Assembly (NCBI GenBank): GCA_025449115.1
Contig: JAHLKC010000026.1
Span: 186,001 to 250,000 of the forward strand
Length of the DNA: 64,000 nt
Direction: 5' to 3'
Origin: Chytridium lagenaria
Lineage: Eukaryota; Chytridiomycota; Chytridiomycetes; Chytridiales; Chytridiaceae
Under the pieces are notes generated by a model that was not told the origin of the DNA, did not search any database, and saw nothing but the letters and a program-made list of their open reading frames with translations. The position numbers and the translations under genes are program-made. Below are positions 51,578 through 63,747 of the stretch, piece by piece; the stretch's first letter is position 1, and each line of letters opens with the position of its first letter.

Positions 51578-52894
51578 CCCTGAGTTATACGCCTACACGC
51601 AATAATGGGGATTGCCTCCGTGCATGGTATGTGAATTATCGGCGATATGGAAATGCAGCACGGGTCCATTTCGATATCCTTTGTTTGTGGGTGTGCAAAT
51701 CTCTCCGAGACTCGACGCATGGGGGTAATCAAAAGTGACACAGCAAACCAATGGGTATGCTACTTTGTCGGTCTATTCCATCACGCGTCCATTACTAAAC
51801 AACAGAAATAGTCAACGTGGCGGAAATGATACACGTCACGTTCAAAGCCTCAAGGTATTATGCGTCTCGCCGCTAATCGTATCTTTGCAGTGCTTTAAAA
51901 TGACGCGATGCTCATGTTGCCCATGCTTTTTACTTTATACGTTTCATATATATATCATTACATTAAAAGAAGAAATCGGTAAACGTCTTCACTCTGGACT
52001 TCAACTCCCATTACACGCCCCATGAATGCATTGACGTAGGCTCTTGATTTTCACAAAAAAATAAAGCGCACAATGATTATAAAGTAAAGCTGCAGCAGAA
52101 CTAACGCCTCTTCTCAATTCCTGTTTATGTCAAGGCTTCTGGGTTCCCTGAGATTCAATTTTTATTAAATATTCTTTCAGCGTCGAGTTTGCAGATGGGA
52201 AAGTCACATTGCCGAACCGTGCTTGCTATGCATATATCGTAACGGTGAAGTATAAGCTTCCTGAATAAAATATCAAAGTAGATCTGCGTATACTTATGTA
52301 GCTCCGGCTGCAATCAACAGAAGGCTCAACAATTACCAAATCCGGTGCTCTCTGATGGACATATACCTTTGTCCACCTGTAATGCGCGTTGTCATATATG
52401 TCTAAGAAAAGCTGGGTAAGAGTGCCTGGATGTGGAGTCTAACCTATACTATGTCCAAAATACCCATTCCTACTTATTCCTGAGCCTCCCTCATAATCCA
52501 GCCTTAGTAAAGTATGCGGCTTTATAAATTAAGTGTATATGTTTGTATTGTAATTAAAGTGAATATTTATTAACTATATATAACAGCTTGGGAAGGAGGA
52601 GTAAAATCAAGAAAACGGGTCAGGCAGTTGATCTTAAAAGGAATGTAGGAATGGCAATAAAACATGATATCATTGTAAGTTGTAGAAGGCAAAAAAAGAG
52701 GTATTCAGAGGTTGCAAAAAGACACGTTCCTCAACGAAAACAAAGTAAAGAAAATATGCCGCATTTAAATTAGAAGATGAATGAAAAAATATCGATACGG
52801 ACTATCAAAGAAGAAAAGGGGGTGGGGTTGTGGTGTGGTGGAGGAGGCCTAGGGAGGAGGGGTCACGAATATTGCTGATATGGGTTCAAAGATT
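51578..52894. other. Spacer between array copies 3 and 4
   Basis: About 1.3 kb, no supported gene. It shares the GAAGAAATCGG and GCGTCTCGCCGC blocks with spacer 1. Confidence 0.55.
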
Positions 52895-53965
52895 TCAACA
52901 TGTCCCGAACCCTTCACCAACACCCAAACCAGAGTCACATCGTTTGATACACTCAAAGGTGGTATCAATACCCATCTCCGCAGAGCCCATCTTCACAAAA
53001 GTCTCAACCACCCTCCACGTAATAGGATCAATCCTCGTGTATTGGGTATACCAGTGTCCGCTCTCGTAATCAAAGAAGACGCTTTCGCTGACGCACGCCG
53101 CACCAGCCGTGAACGCAAACGTTGCGAACGCGTGACGACCACGCTCCAGAGTTTCATTGGCGTAGGTAGCATATTCTTCGTGATGAGGGCTCAAGAAGAA
53201 TCCGTTGATCTGGGAATGTTGGTCCGGAGCGGTGGGGCTGTTGAAGGACTAGAAGGAACAAAAATGATAAGCAGAAGCCTCAATATTGAAACCAAATGTC
53301 ATTTTACGTAGAATATAGAAAATAGAAAAAGGTCAAGTTACCGTAAAGAAGTCTTCACTCGTGGTAGGCAAAGCGTGGATACTCAGATAGGAGATCTGGT
53401 GCGTGGCATCGAAAAAAGAAGAAGGCATCTCAGGGGACTCCGACTGATATAGAAGAGAAAAGTGAGCGGGTTAAAAAAACCGCATAAAAAACAAACATTT
53501 TACCTGTTGGAGCCCCTTTGAGACTTCGTGAGTATCCAGGTTGGCCAAATCATCGCAAAACTCGATGCTGAAGGTTTCGGGAAGACTGCACTCGTTGTTC
53601 ATGATGAACTGGAAATCGTTAGCATTTTGTGGGTAGGAGTTGAACGTACTTTCTCTGGTGTGAAGGAGGAATACAGAAATGGTTTCAAGTATGCGGTTGG
53701 GACCTTATTGAGTCTGGCAGCGAGAAGTATAAGAAAAGGCGGCGATTTTGATTAGGAGACAATGGAAACGAGCGCAACAGGTTCTTACCTTTGGAGGTTA
53801 AGTATTCACGTACTTGGTGATGTTGGGACGCTTCTTGCCGTGATCTCCTCTGATGACTCTCCAACGACTAAACTCTCTCGCTTTTAAAAACTGAAAGAAA
53901 ACCAACCGACACAACAGTCAATTGACTAAACTCACAGAAACCAGTGATGATCCCACAAAGATCAT
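52895..53965 (-). CDS. Array copy 4: best-preserved member of the unknown family
   Basis: Start ATG at 53963-53965 (MIFVGSSLVS), then a 45-nt intron with a proper GTGAGT donor and TTTCAG acceptor. Exon 2 reads FLKAREFSRWRVIRGDHGKK, then RPNITKY. Then come LNKVPTAYLKPFLYSSFTPE, a 41-nt intron (GTACGT donor, GCTAAC branch-like site, CAG), NNECSLPETFSIEFCDDLAN, SESPEMPSSFFDATHQISYL, and a long uninterrupted last exon (SFNSPTAPDQHSQINGFFLS, HHEEYATYANETLERGRHAF, SGHWYTQYTRIDPITWRVVE, TFECIKRCDSGLG) ending GFGTC at 52895-52897. It is about 260 residues with seven or so Cys. The only problem is a TAA near the end of exon 2, avoidable if the donor is GTGAAT. No known family recognised. Confidence 0.6.
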
Positions 53966-55240
53966 CCCTGAACAATAGGCCTCTACATTCAAGTGGTTTG
54001 AGGAACGGAGATAGAGAAGGCAGCACGGGATCTCCCTCAATATCCTTTGTCTGTGGGCGGTTGTGATTTGCAAGCCGGATTCGTGACTGCCAATTTCAGA
54101 ACCCGGGTCTTCGAATGAGACACAGCAGACAACGTACTTTTTTTCTGTTTCATCACATCAGATCTGTCCACTGTTATACGTTTTTTATTAGCCCCCTAAC
54201 CGAAGGAACAAGCTGTCCCATTGGAAATCGTCAATGTATTCCTGTAAAATTATTACGAATGACGATATGCCTGTATTTACATCAAACGCGGTCACGCCAT
54301 ACTATTAAAGAAGATGATCACGCCCATTCCCATACTCACTTGATTCTTCATTCTAATGTACGATCAAAAAAATAACCCAGAACTCTAATAAACTGTAACT
54401 AGGCCATTCATTCTATAGACTGGAGAAATAGATTGATGCCAATAAGTATCTGCTACGTACCGAAGCCATTCAGATGCAGTATCATATGCGAAGTTTTTTG
54501 ATAATGGAGAATGTAAATACTAATGAAGGGACAACTCCTGATCGTCCATCGAATGCAAAAAAGGTGTTAGGACTAATGCTCAAGAAGAAGAGAAGGAGAG
54601 CTCCCATTTCTTACACGAATATAGACAAAGCAAGGGAACCGGCTTACAATCGGAAGAACATATTTTACAGCAGTTTTTCGGAATAAGTTAAGAGCGCAAA
54701 AAATAAAAAGGGATCAATTATGGAGGGTGAGGGTGAGAAAAGCGGAAGGCGGAGTGGGGTTCGTTGGATTTGACGATTAGGCGGTTGTGCATTCGTGGCA
54801 TAGGGGACTAATAGGGTACAAGCGTCGAAGCTATTCTAGTCCTTCAACAGCTCCCGATATATCCCGCACCAACGTGTCTAGATTAACATTAACGAAAGCC
54901 CCCCATCATAGGATCTTCGCCACTTAACTTATACATCCATTTCACGTGACGACGTGTTTAGGTGTTGGCTTAGACTTGAGAGATTATGGAGCGTGTCAGT
55001 CGCCTTACTTTGTTGGGCGGGGAGCGACGGGGGAGCGCGAGGACGTGATCTTTGGTATACTAATTTGTATTTATTTCGTTTTGATGCTCTTTCAAATAAT
55101 CATAAATCCACGTTACTGATCTTTGGAAAACGTAAAGTGATATATACTTGCATTCGTTTTTAAATTTATTTACATATTAAGCTCCGTTGGGAAAAAAAGG
55201 TGATCATGAGTAGATGACAGAGTCAGAGTTCAAACACAAT
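53966..55240. other. 1.3-kb region without a supported gene
   Basis: Between the array and the SAC3 3' end. A basic 70-codon plus-strand frame at 54474-54686 has no recognisable motif and is not called. The first 150 bases still resemble the upstream flank of the other array copies. Confidence 0.45.
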
Positions 55241-58200
55241 CTAGAAATCTGACGGCTCTGCCAATCTTCTCTTTGTAACCTCCATCTCCTCTCTAGAGCT
55301 TCGTATAGCTTCACTGAGACGCCTCTTTAAACGGGTATATTGACTATCTCCAGCTGCAGGGCTCGCTGAGGCGGTTATAGGTTTGCTGCCGGCACTGGTG
55401 CTTAATACATCGGGACTCCTTATAGGAGTATGTAAGGTGGACGACGTATAGCGTGAAGACTTGAATGGAGACGAGGATATGTCTCGATGATTTGTGTACT
55501 CGGATCCATCTGGATACCCCTTCCATGGGAAATTCGCGGAACTCCCGTCGTCGATAGCCCCTGATTCACTACCAAGGTCATTATAATCACCGTCAGCAGA
55601 CTGCGGAAGATCATCATCCATCGCATCCGCCTTCCTTATCTGCATTTCCGCCTTCAAAGCCTCTGATTCCATCCATGGAGAACGAACGTCAGTTTCCCAT
55701 CGAAGAACAATCTCGTTCACTTTAGACGTGAACCCTTGCAGGTTTGAATCTACAAGGGACTTTAAATACCAAGCGTAGCGAACAAGGTATTTGATCGGTT
55801 TGTTTTCGTAGCAGACCGATCTCCTCCCGCACCGAGCCAGTCAGACGACACAGCAACTTCCTTTGCAAATTTTCCCAAAGCCTCCTCAAGTGCTGAGAGC
55901 GTGGAGCTTGCAAATGCCAGGGCGAGTCTAGAAAAGGGGAAACAGTCCATTTCCAGAGCCCATGACCCTTGCCTCCTCCCTTGGCGGAAGTTCCCATCAT
56001 CACTTAAGGCTTAAAGCGAAACATCAGCGACTTCTCGAAACTTGCAAGACGTGTCCAAACAGTGGATACGAGTATTGTGGACGCCGAGGAGGTGGGAAGA
56101 GGCAAACTTTGAAGTGACGGGGTGTTCAAAGCTTGAGAAAGAGCATCAAGTAAACCAGACACCTTTGTTGTGTAAACTTCAAAAAGTCTACGAACAGGCC
56201 GGCTTCTGTGAGATAGGGCAGAGAACCCATATCGTCGTCCATATCAGTTCCTTGAAGTTGATCAATATGTGGCCAACTTAAATCTTTCTAGAATGCCACC
56301 CAGATGTAGAAGTGTGGTATCATGGTTCCACAGCATTGGAGGAGTTAAAAAGTCACCATTTATCGAAAATTCTTTGGCCGGCCATGGCGTGCTGTAGTTT
56401 TCTTCTGACGCCAATATTCGGTTTATAGCTTCCACTGAAGATTGAAAATGTCCACAAATACATTCCATGTTTCGAAATACATTCAGTATCAAGAGCTTAA
56501 AGGAAGAGAGCCATTGAAATTTAAGATTAATTGTTGTTGTAAATAATAGACACTACCAAAATTCGCATCAAACGGTATAAGTTTATCAATTTTTTCCAAC
56601 GCGAACCTCACTGGATCTGCCGTGAATGTCTCGATTACGTCTACACAAAAGCGTTAAAGATGAAGCGAAAAGAAAAAGGGACTAACCTCTAATAATATCA
56701 CTTCCCAGTATAGGATCCGGAACTGTGGATTCTGCTAGCCATCTAAGTCCACTCGTGAACGCCAACGAAGCAGCCTCGTGATTGAAATCATTGGAGGAAG
56801 CCTCGATTACTTTTAAGTCGATTGCAACAATAGGACCTCCATCATCAGCCAGAAGTGAAGGGAGGTCAAGCCGGAACGCAACTTGAGACATAAATTCTTC
56901 CCTTGAAAGCTCCCCATTACACCAATATAAAAGAAGCAGAGGAACTCGGCTTCCAATGGGAAGATACGAGACAAACGAGAGTAGCCGCAAACGCTCATTT
57001 CTCCACCACGTGCTATTCAATTTTTAAGTGAAAGTCCATTCTACAGCAAGGGGAAGTGAAGCGGAGAAAGAGATTTACCTTGAATCAGAAGAGACAAACA
57101 AGGATAGTTGAAATAGTAGAGCATGACTTCCGGAAAAGGGTGCTTCGCTGTTATGAGCACGGCGGTTCTTAGCCCTGTCAAGCAACTACAGGCGAGCGTT
57201 ACCACATATAAGAAAGCCACTGGAAAACTTACATCATCCTCAGCATCAAATTCATCCACATAAACCGATGCATGCTGCACAAGACAGCTTATCCTGCACT
57301 TCTCTCGTTGACCAGGATGTGTACCAACCAAAGTTTCAACAGATTTTCTAAGAACAATTTCTGTCGTCAAACCCCGAGTCTCCGTTGAAACAGAGTCAAG
57401 CTGCGAATCCATGCCAAATTTACTCCTTGTCCACATCGATGCAAACTTATCCTGCTGCGGCTGATTTCCAGCAATATCAGCATTCTGAAGATCGTACGGG
57501 TGTGCTGATTATTAGCTTCCACAGAATATGCCGCAGACGAGACGCTTGATTGTTGTTATTTACTTTCATCAAAGGGAGAAGAATGACGTTAGGGACATCG
57601 ATGCTCCGGAAGAATGAATCATAGCGTTGAGACCCCTTTGGATGAATTATAATATCAGACAAAAATTAGCTTTGGATCGCATACCTCCTGAATATTTTGT
57701 AACAAAAGACCCTCAAAATCTGTTAACGCTCCAGTTCCCCACCCATTATCAACAAAACCCGTGATGGCGTCTTTCCCAAGAATCCTAGACATATTTCTTG
57801 GAGTTGCGGGCGAATGATGATAGGAGGCAAAATCGGATCCCAAAACACTGAGATAATATCTAACAGCCTTTTCCTGCCGCTTCTCAAGCTCTCTTTGTTT
57901 GACCTTCGCCTTTCGCACGGCGTTCTCCAACCATCGCCGAAAGAACCTCGACTGATGCGTCATTGCATCATGACGAGCAGCCGCGAGGACCTCTTGTTTA
58001 CGTTCTTGCCTTATCTCAGTAAAAACCTCTTTAACGAGCTCTTCACAAAGCTCATACAGAGTCTCTTCCTCAAGCCTTTCTGCAAAGACTCGCGCATAGT
58101 TGTCCTCAAACAAAAAGCTCAATACAACCGATACAACCTCTTCTTCCACCAGTTCTGTAACTAGATCGACGGCGAACTCTTCCTTTACTGGTAAGGCTTT

Positions 58201-61006
58201 CGGAAAAGAATCCGTGGTTGAAGATTGCTTCTGCATCAAAAGTTTGGGAAATTGATCTAAGGGCCTTGGGGACTCCAAGCGTGGCGGTGCAGCAAAGAAA
58301 AGTGGTTGCGATTTTGCGGGAGACTCCTTCATAGGAGTGAGTGGCAAGGGCGACGATACTCTATTCAGATTTCCAATGGAAGGTGGTAGCGGCGAGCCCC
58401 CATTCAAATTTCCAAATAGAGTTGTTGTGACAGGCGGTACCTGTACCGCTGGTTTGAGAGACTCCGATGAATTAGGTTTTTGCGGGGCCAAGGAAGAAGT
58501 CGAGGAAGAACGTTTAGGGCCAGGCAAAAAGGATGGTAGAAAACTGGGTGCAGGAAAAACTCCTGTCGAGTTTGCCGATGAGTCTTGGATAAGTTCAGGC
58601 GCTTGCTTCTCCGGAGATTTGGATTGTCCAAAGTAAGAGGTTACAAAAGTCAGAGGCGTCAGGATCGATGAAGCGGAAAATCCTAGTGACGTCTTTTTCT
58701 CAGGCTTTGCAACCGGCGTCTCAACAGTATGCTGAATTGCAGTAATAGGCTTTGCGGAAGTAGGGGTGCCATTTGAAAGTCGAATCGTAGAAACATCGTT
58801 AGTTGCTCTAGAAGGCGTGAAAGGTTGAACCAAAACCTCGCCTACTGAATAGGCGGCTTTGGGGACGGGTTTCGGAGGTCCAACGTCGACACCATCGATA
58901 AAGTCAACAATATCAACACCAGCGGCTTTCGACTCAACCAATCGGTAAGATATACGAGGCTCTAAACTCTTTTTTGGCCATCTGACACAGAGTTAGCATG
59001 TTCCAACAATAAGAAAACATTATACCGTTAAAAATGGGATTAACGCGACCGCCCGGTCTTTTGTCCTTCCCTATCGCCGCGACCAGTATTCCGTCAATTT
59101 CTTCACAGTCAATACCGTAATATTCAAGATTATATCGAACATCCTCTTCATCATCGAGTCCAAGAGGTTGAATCAAGTCAGCGATAGGATATGGACCAAG
59201 ACTATAGTGACTTTTAAGATGCATAACACGCAACGCAGCTCGGCGAATCGGCACAAATTCTTGGTGAAGTAGACATGCTATCAAATAGGACGTTGATTGC
59301 GATTCTATCAATCGAAAAAATCGAGAAAAAAAGTTCATGGTGCCGGACATTTCAGTTTTACGTTTATCGGATCCACACTGAGCCAGCTGCTGAAGTTCAA
59401 TGGCAAGCTGTACTTGAGGGTGCGAAAACACTTCGGGGCGTAGCTGAACTTCTGCATTTGTCACGATTTCAGACTGCCACATATGCGATAGTATATAGTA
59501 AGCCTGAAACTCTGGCTCGTTCGGGCTAAAGATACCCTGTACTGCAAGGTCTTTGTAATACTCGCGAAGACTCTGTAAGGCTATACAAAATTTAGAAATG
59601 CTCAAGATTTCAAAACAATACTCTTTCTCATTTGTTCCTGCTCTTGTTGAAGCGAGATTGTGGCGTGATTGCAGAATTTAAAAGCACATATAATGTGATA
59701 TCTGGCTATCCGCTCATGACACTCGACGGCTTCCATCTTTCTATAGTTTTGCAAAGTAAAATCTGTACGGATTGATCTTGCTCTGTCCCTTACAAATGCG
59801 TATGATCCTTCCAGTCCGTGTTCTCGTAATACATTATGAAAAAGATAATCAAGAGTTCGCTAAATTTTGAATGAGCGCACAACAAAATCGGTTCGTATCG
59901 GATATTGTAATCACGCACCACTAAAATATAGGGAGGCCGAACGTCGCAAGGCATAGGTTCTGGATCACCAGCTGCAGATCTGCGATATCTTTTAACAGCA
60001 CGGGAATGATCCACTTTATTAGTTCCGGGTATCTATATGTTTAGCAAAACTCCACTACATTGCCATACCTTTTCAAAATCAGCCAAGGCATTTTGATATT
60101 CTCTCTCATGCCTCTCAAACTCTGGGCACATATCCAGACACTCGCCAACAAAATCAATAGCGTCGTCGAGGTGAACCTTTGTCTCAGAGTCCTGCATTTT
60201 TCCTGCAGCAATAAACGACTGCTTCAAGTCGTCACGACCATCCTTGAGCTTAAAGTTTTTAGTAGAAAGCTAAAAAGGTACAATACCTCCATATAACGAT
60301 TTTCCTGAGGTCCGCTACGCGTGATTCCAAATGCATGACCATTTGTAGGAGCAAATCCATTTGCAGGCGACGCAAAAGATTTTCCAGGGTTTGCAATATG
60401 CCTCGCGGTTTGGCTTTTAAAAGATGTTTCAGGAAAGAACATATCGACCATTTAATCAACTCACTTGATCTTCTGCTGTCCGTCAAAGTTTGTTGTCGGC
60501 ATAGCCGCATAAAGATCGCCATTCTCAATGGTATCGTCTTGATAGGAATTGTGCTGATAGGTCGATGAACTTACGGGCGCAGTGGACGATGACGAAGCTC
60601 CATCCGCAAAGACTGAAGATGAAGCTATAGAATTTGGCTGTCTCTGAGCAGTACTTGCAAATGTCTTCGATATGTTCGAACTCTTCTTCAAAAAAGAAAA
60701 CTTTGACGGGTTTTGTCTAAAGTCAGCTCTTGCGGATACAGATCTTGGCTGTGCCGTTGCAGTACTATGAGTAAAGCTGAAAGCGCCCGCTGTTTGTGCA
60801 GGGATTGGAGGAGCTAGGCTCGAAGCGGAACCTCCATTTCTGCTGGAGCCTGCCTGAACAAAGCTGAATCCAGATGAAGATGATTTGGAAGTTCCCGTAG
60901 ATTCAGAAGGTTCGGCGGGAGGTATTCCACCGTTGCCGTTTCCAGCTGTAGGGTTGATCCCGGATGCCGTGAATGAAAATGCTGACGTCCTGCCGAAGAC
61001 GGACAT
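55241..61006 (-). CDS. SAC3: SAC3/GANP-type nuclear mRNA export scaffold
   Basis: Scaffold of the TREX-2 complex, which links transcribed genes to the nuclear pore for mRNA export. Start ATG at 61004-61006 (MSVFGRTSAFSFTASG). The N-terminus has nucleoporin-like FSF repeats (GFSFVQ, AFSFTH, KFSFLK). The SAC3 domain follows: DFVGECLDMCPEFERHEREY, DHSRAVKRYRRSAAGDPEPM, YYENTDWKDHTHL-like FIM, RSIRTDFTLQNYRKMEAVEC, FSPNEPEFQAYYILSHMWQ and LIQPLGLDDEEDVRYNLEYY. Then come a disordered region and a helix-rich CID (LVTELVEEEVVSVVLSFLFE, then RFFRRWLENAVRKAK) that in yeast binds Sus1/Cdc31. A further 700 or so residues to the TAG at 55241 resemble the longer GANP type. About 1,700 residues and many short introns. 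Confidence 0.88.
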
Positions 61007-61341
61007 GGACTATCAGAATGAGGTTTGAGAGCAATTGACAATCTTATTCTGAAGTCCTTAAATCAATAACTGAAAAGATTGTAGTTGAGACTTCAAACGT
61101 CCAAATTAGAGTGGGGCTTGGCTCTGACATTATCATCTTTTTGGTGTTCATTGGGAGTAGCATTAACGCATGTATTGGTATAAATAAAGTTCTCTTGTAT
61201 GATCGTCAAAAGGTTGTTGCCTTTACAGCTGTTTGCCTTGTCTAAGCTTTGCAAGCTGCTTGTTCATCGAGTCAATGGATTGCGATTGACCGCTAGCAAC
61301 TCTCTAGTGAAATTGAGAAGAAGAAAAAAACCAGCATTAGT
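61007..61341. other. Upstream region of SAC3
   Basis: About 335 bp between the SAC3 start and the stop of the next minus-strand gene. It probably holds the SAC3 promoter. Nothing else is seen. Confidence 0.45.
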
Positions 61342-61548
61342 CTATGTGCGAAACGTAAAGGAATGCCGCACCGCTTTTCCCATGCATGCAATTAAAGATT
61401 TTGCGGTATTCATACATCCCGGTGCATCCACATCGAGGGCCCTCCAGCAATTGAACAGAGTCGACATTTCAGCTGCGCATGGCGTAGCTCGAAGCATCTT
61501 AGGGGGCCTGAGCTTTATTGGCTGCTTGATCTTGTCCAAAGTCCTCAT
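61342..61548 (-). CDS. MRP10: Mitochondrial ribosomal protein mS37 (MRP10, twin CX9C)
   Basis: Small-subunit mitoribosomal protein imported through the Mia40 disulfide route. Start ATG at 61546-61548 (MRTLDKIKQPIKLRPPKMLR), TAG at 61342-61344, 68 residues. It has two CX9C motifs: CAAEMSTLFNC and CMNTAKSLIAC, separated by WRALDVDAPG, then a basic tail. Spacing, length and the LRPPKML-like N-terminus match mS37. It needs no intron and shows no frame break. A longer plus-strand frame overlaps it completely at 61199-61684, but that is a shadow. It is divergent from the PPR gene with 83 bp between starts. Confidence 0.85.
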   Translation of the reverse strand: MRTLDKIKQPIKLRPPKMLRATPCAAEMSTLFNCWRALDVDAPGCMNTAKSLIACMGKAVRHSFTFRT

Positions 61549-61631
61549 CGTTGCTAAGATGCTTTCAGTCAAATTCTTTTCACTTTTTTTTGATAAGCCT
61601 CTTTTCTATTTAATATACAATCGCAGCCGTG
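61549..61631. promoter_or_regulatory. Compact divergent promoter (mS37 / PPR protein)
   Basis: Only 83 bp separate the two start codons. Both products are predicted to be mitochondrial. T-rich on the plus strand near 61580-61615. The role is inferred from position. Confidence 0.45.
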
Positions 61632-63729
61632 ATGATTCTCACTCAACATCTATTGCCAACCAAAAGCAGACCAGCCGTCCATAGACTACTGACCACGTCT
61701 GCGCAGTTTTTGAATGCATCCGATGCTGACATCGCCTGTGTGTCTACGCATAGTCCTTTTCCGTCCTGGCGAAAGGGCTCATCTTCGATCAGAGTGACTA
61801 CTGCAACTCCGCAGCTTCCCAGGAATACACCGGTAGCAGTTAAGGAGGAGATCAGTGAAAAAAATCCGTGGAGACGGCTTCGAGCTGCTTTAAGAGAAAA
61901 AGTAAAACCATTACCAACAAAGTTGGACTTGGGCGAAAAAGCAAATACCATAAATGGAGACGAGGTAAACGGTTTAATAAGCATTTAATACTAATTCAAT
62001 AAGGTCCTTCATCCCCTTCAGAAAGCTCTGCGTCGGTTAAATCTTAAGGGTACAACCTTGGTGAACGAAAGCTTTTCAAACGTCATCGAACTATACGATG
62101 AACTTTTCTCAAAATTGGAAAAGTCGACCGATTTAGCGTCTTGCGATCGCTTTATTAACGCACTCTCTGTCCTTTTAATGTTTTGCTGTCGAAAGCAGAG
62201 GCCTGAATTTGCTCAAGAGATTCTGCAGAAGTTTCTTGCGGATCTTGGCACCGTAAATGAAGATATTCGTTCACGTCTCTTACAGCCTGGACCCTTTCGA
62301 ACTCTTTTGACATACTACTGCAGTGTGGATAACAAGCAGGCGGCGTTGGAAGGTAATATAAGCTGTTTGCATGTTTTTTGTTTAAGTCTGGAGCTAACAT
62401 TTATGGGTTTTAGTTATCCGAACTATGCGGACGACCGGAATCAAACCCAAACTGCGAGATATTGAGCCTTTGGTTTTTATGTGCAAAGTACAAGATGCTG
62501 CATTTGCTCTCTCCGTCCTAGAATCATTCCACTTGGAGAAGCCGCCATTACCCGTCTTGAACAAAGTCCTGTCGTTGTGCTTAGAATCCGGGGAGCCCCT
62601 CTCACAACAAGCAGGAAGTTTATATGAACGCATCTTGCATTTGAATAGAGATATTCCACCGGCGGAAACCATTGGTGTTTTCCTAGATCATACCAAAAAT
62701 CTCCGTGATATGGAGTCGATTTTTGAGGATTCTATTCGCTTCAACTTGTTGGCACACAAGTCAATTCAGATGTCTCTGCTAAGTTGCGTCAAGAGTCTCG
62801 CTCTCAAGGACCACGGCACTTCCAACTGGTTTCCAATATTCTACGACTTTGTTCTCCGTTTGCAAAATTCGGCGACTCTTCGTCCAAGTGCGCTTCTGTT
62901 CATCCTGAGGGCACAACTTGAAGCTGGGGAGATCGAAATGGCATCTTCTTTCTTTAAGCGCAACCGGAAGGCTTTCGCATACGTTCCGCGTCTTTCGATT
63001 CTGCATTCAATTGCAAGATCAAAGTCGTTAGAAAAAATTAAAGAGAGCAATATTGTTTGGGAGCTCTTGTCTGACATCACTCAAACACAGTCATGGAGAT
63101 CATGCCAAACAAAAGAGCTTTGTGCAATAATTGTACTTTTCGGGCGCATGGGTGATTTGACGGGTCTCCGTTACCTTGCTATACTAGCGCAAGAAAGCCA
63201 TGCTGGATCTCCTATCCCTGTCAAGCTAGGGGTGACGGAAGTCAATCCACCCATACGCTTTTCCGCACAACAAGAAGATTATATTCGCCAACAGTCCAGG
63301 TGTGATAACCGCAGCATTTTGCGCGCTTTTGTAGAGGCCTTCGCTAGCTCGGTCATCAATGAGCCTGTTGTGTCATGCGACTTGCTTTCAACATATGGTC
63401 CAACGGCAAACCTGATTGAGGATGACATATACGTCATTCTCAGAGCTCCTGGGGCACCTCTCAGACACATCGTTAGAACTGCCATCAAACTGGGGAAGAT
63501 GCTTTCTGTGGACAAGGTCCGAATCGCTCTGGCCCAATCCTATCAGTTAGCATCTCAAACCACAAACGGTGAACCAAAGCCTGCGGTTGATGTGGAGGAA
63601 CTTTCCAAAGCTTTAGTGGCCGACGTAAATGAAGTTTTGGCGGGAGACGATATCCTTCAACAAATCACAATTCTTTCCTCACTGACACCGTCATCAAAAA
63701 CGAAACCATCGTTGAATCTAACGCAATAA
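61632..63729 (+). CDS. Mitochondrial PPR-like helical-repeat protein
   Basis: Probably binds organelle RNA in mitochondria. Start ATG at 61632 (MILTQHLLPTKSRPAVHRLL), a basic hydroxylated presequence. A 39-nt intron at 61965-62003 and a 61-nt one at 62353-62413 both keep frame. The product is about 660 residues, all helical pairs: FSNVIELYDELFSKLEK, VIRTMRTTGIKPKLRDIEPL, YERILHLNRDIPPAETIG and FFKRNRKAF-type units. The IRTMRTTGIKP string matches a PPR helix pair, but the repeats are degenerate, as in fungal PPR proteins, so the exact orthologue (for example a Pet309- or Dmr1-type protein) is not clear. TAA at 63727-63729. There are no frame breaks. Confidence 0.65.
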
Positions 63730-63747
63730 TATAATTTGACAATGACG

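Larger units (their letters stand above)
45781..53965 (-). repeat. Tandem array: four diverged copies of one unknown gene plus parts of the spacers
   Basis: Four direct repeats of a minus-strand multi-exon gene. The conserved block around the word CSLPETF lies near 46530, 49065, 51165 and 53570, giving steps of about 2.5, 2.1 and 2.4 kb. Both exons and introns align between copies. Spacer blocks recur as well: GACGACGTTGG.. at 47693 and 49804, the ..GCGTCTCGCCGC.. block at 47228, 49757 and 51861, and a GGCCTAGGGAGGAGG-type block just beyond the stop codon of copies 2-4 (48330, 50440, 52840). This indicates unequal duplication of a unit larger than the gene, followed by divergence with many small indels. 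Confidence 0.9.

Noticed and set aside
45781..53965. CRISPR or satellite array
   Set aside because: The repeats are about 2.1-2.5 kb, contain spliced coding exons and are diverged; there are no short identical repeats with unique spacers.
58763..58776. Second copy of the MITE end (GTAGGGGTGCC)
   Set aside because: Lies in SAC3 coding sequence, no partner repeat and only 10-11 bases shared, so it is chance.
61199..61684. 161-codon plus-strand frame
   Set aside because: It overlaps the mS37 gene on the other strand and the PPR start. The minus-strand twin CX9C motifs are clearly real.
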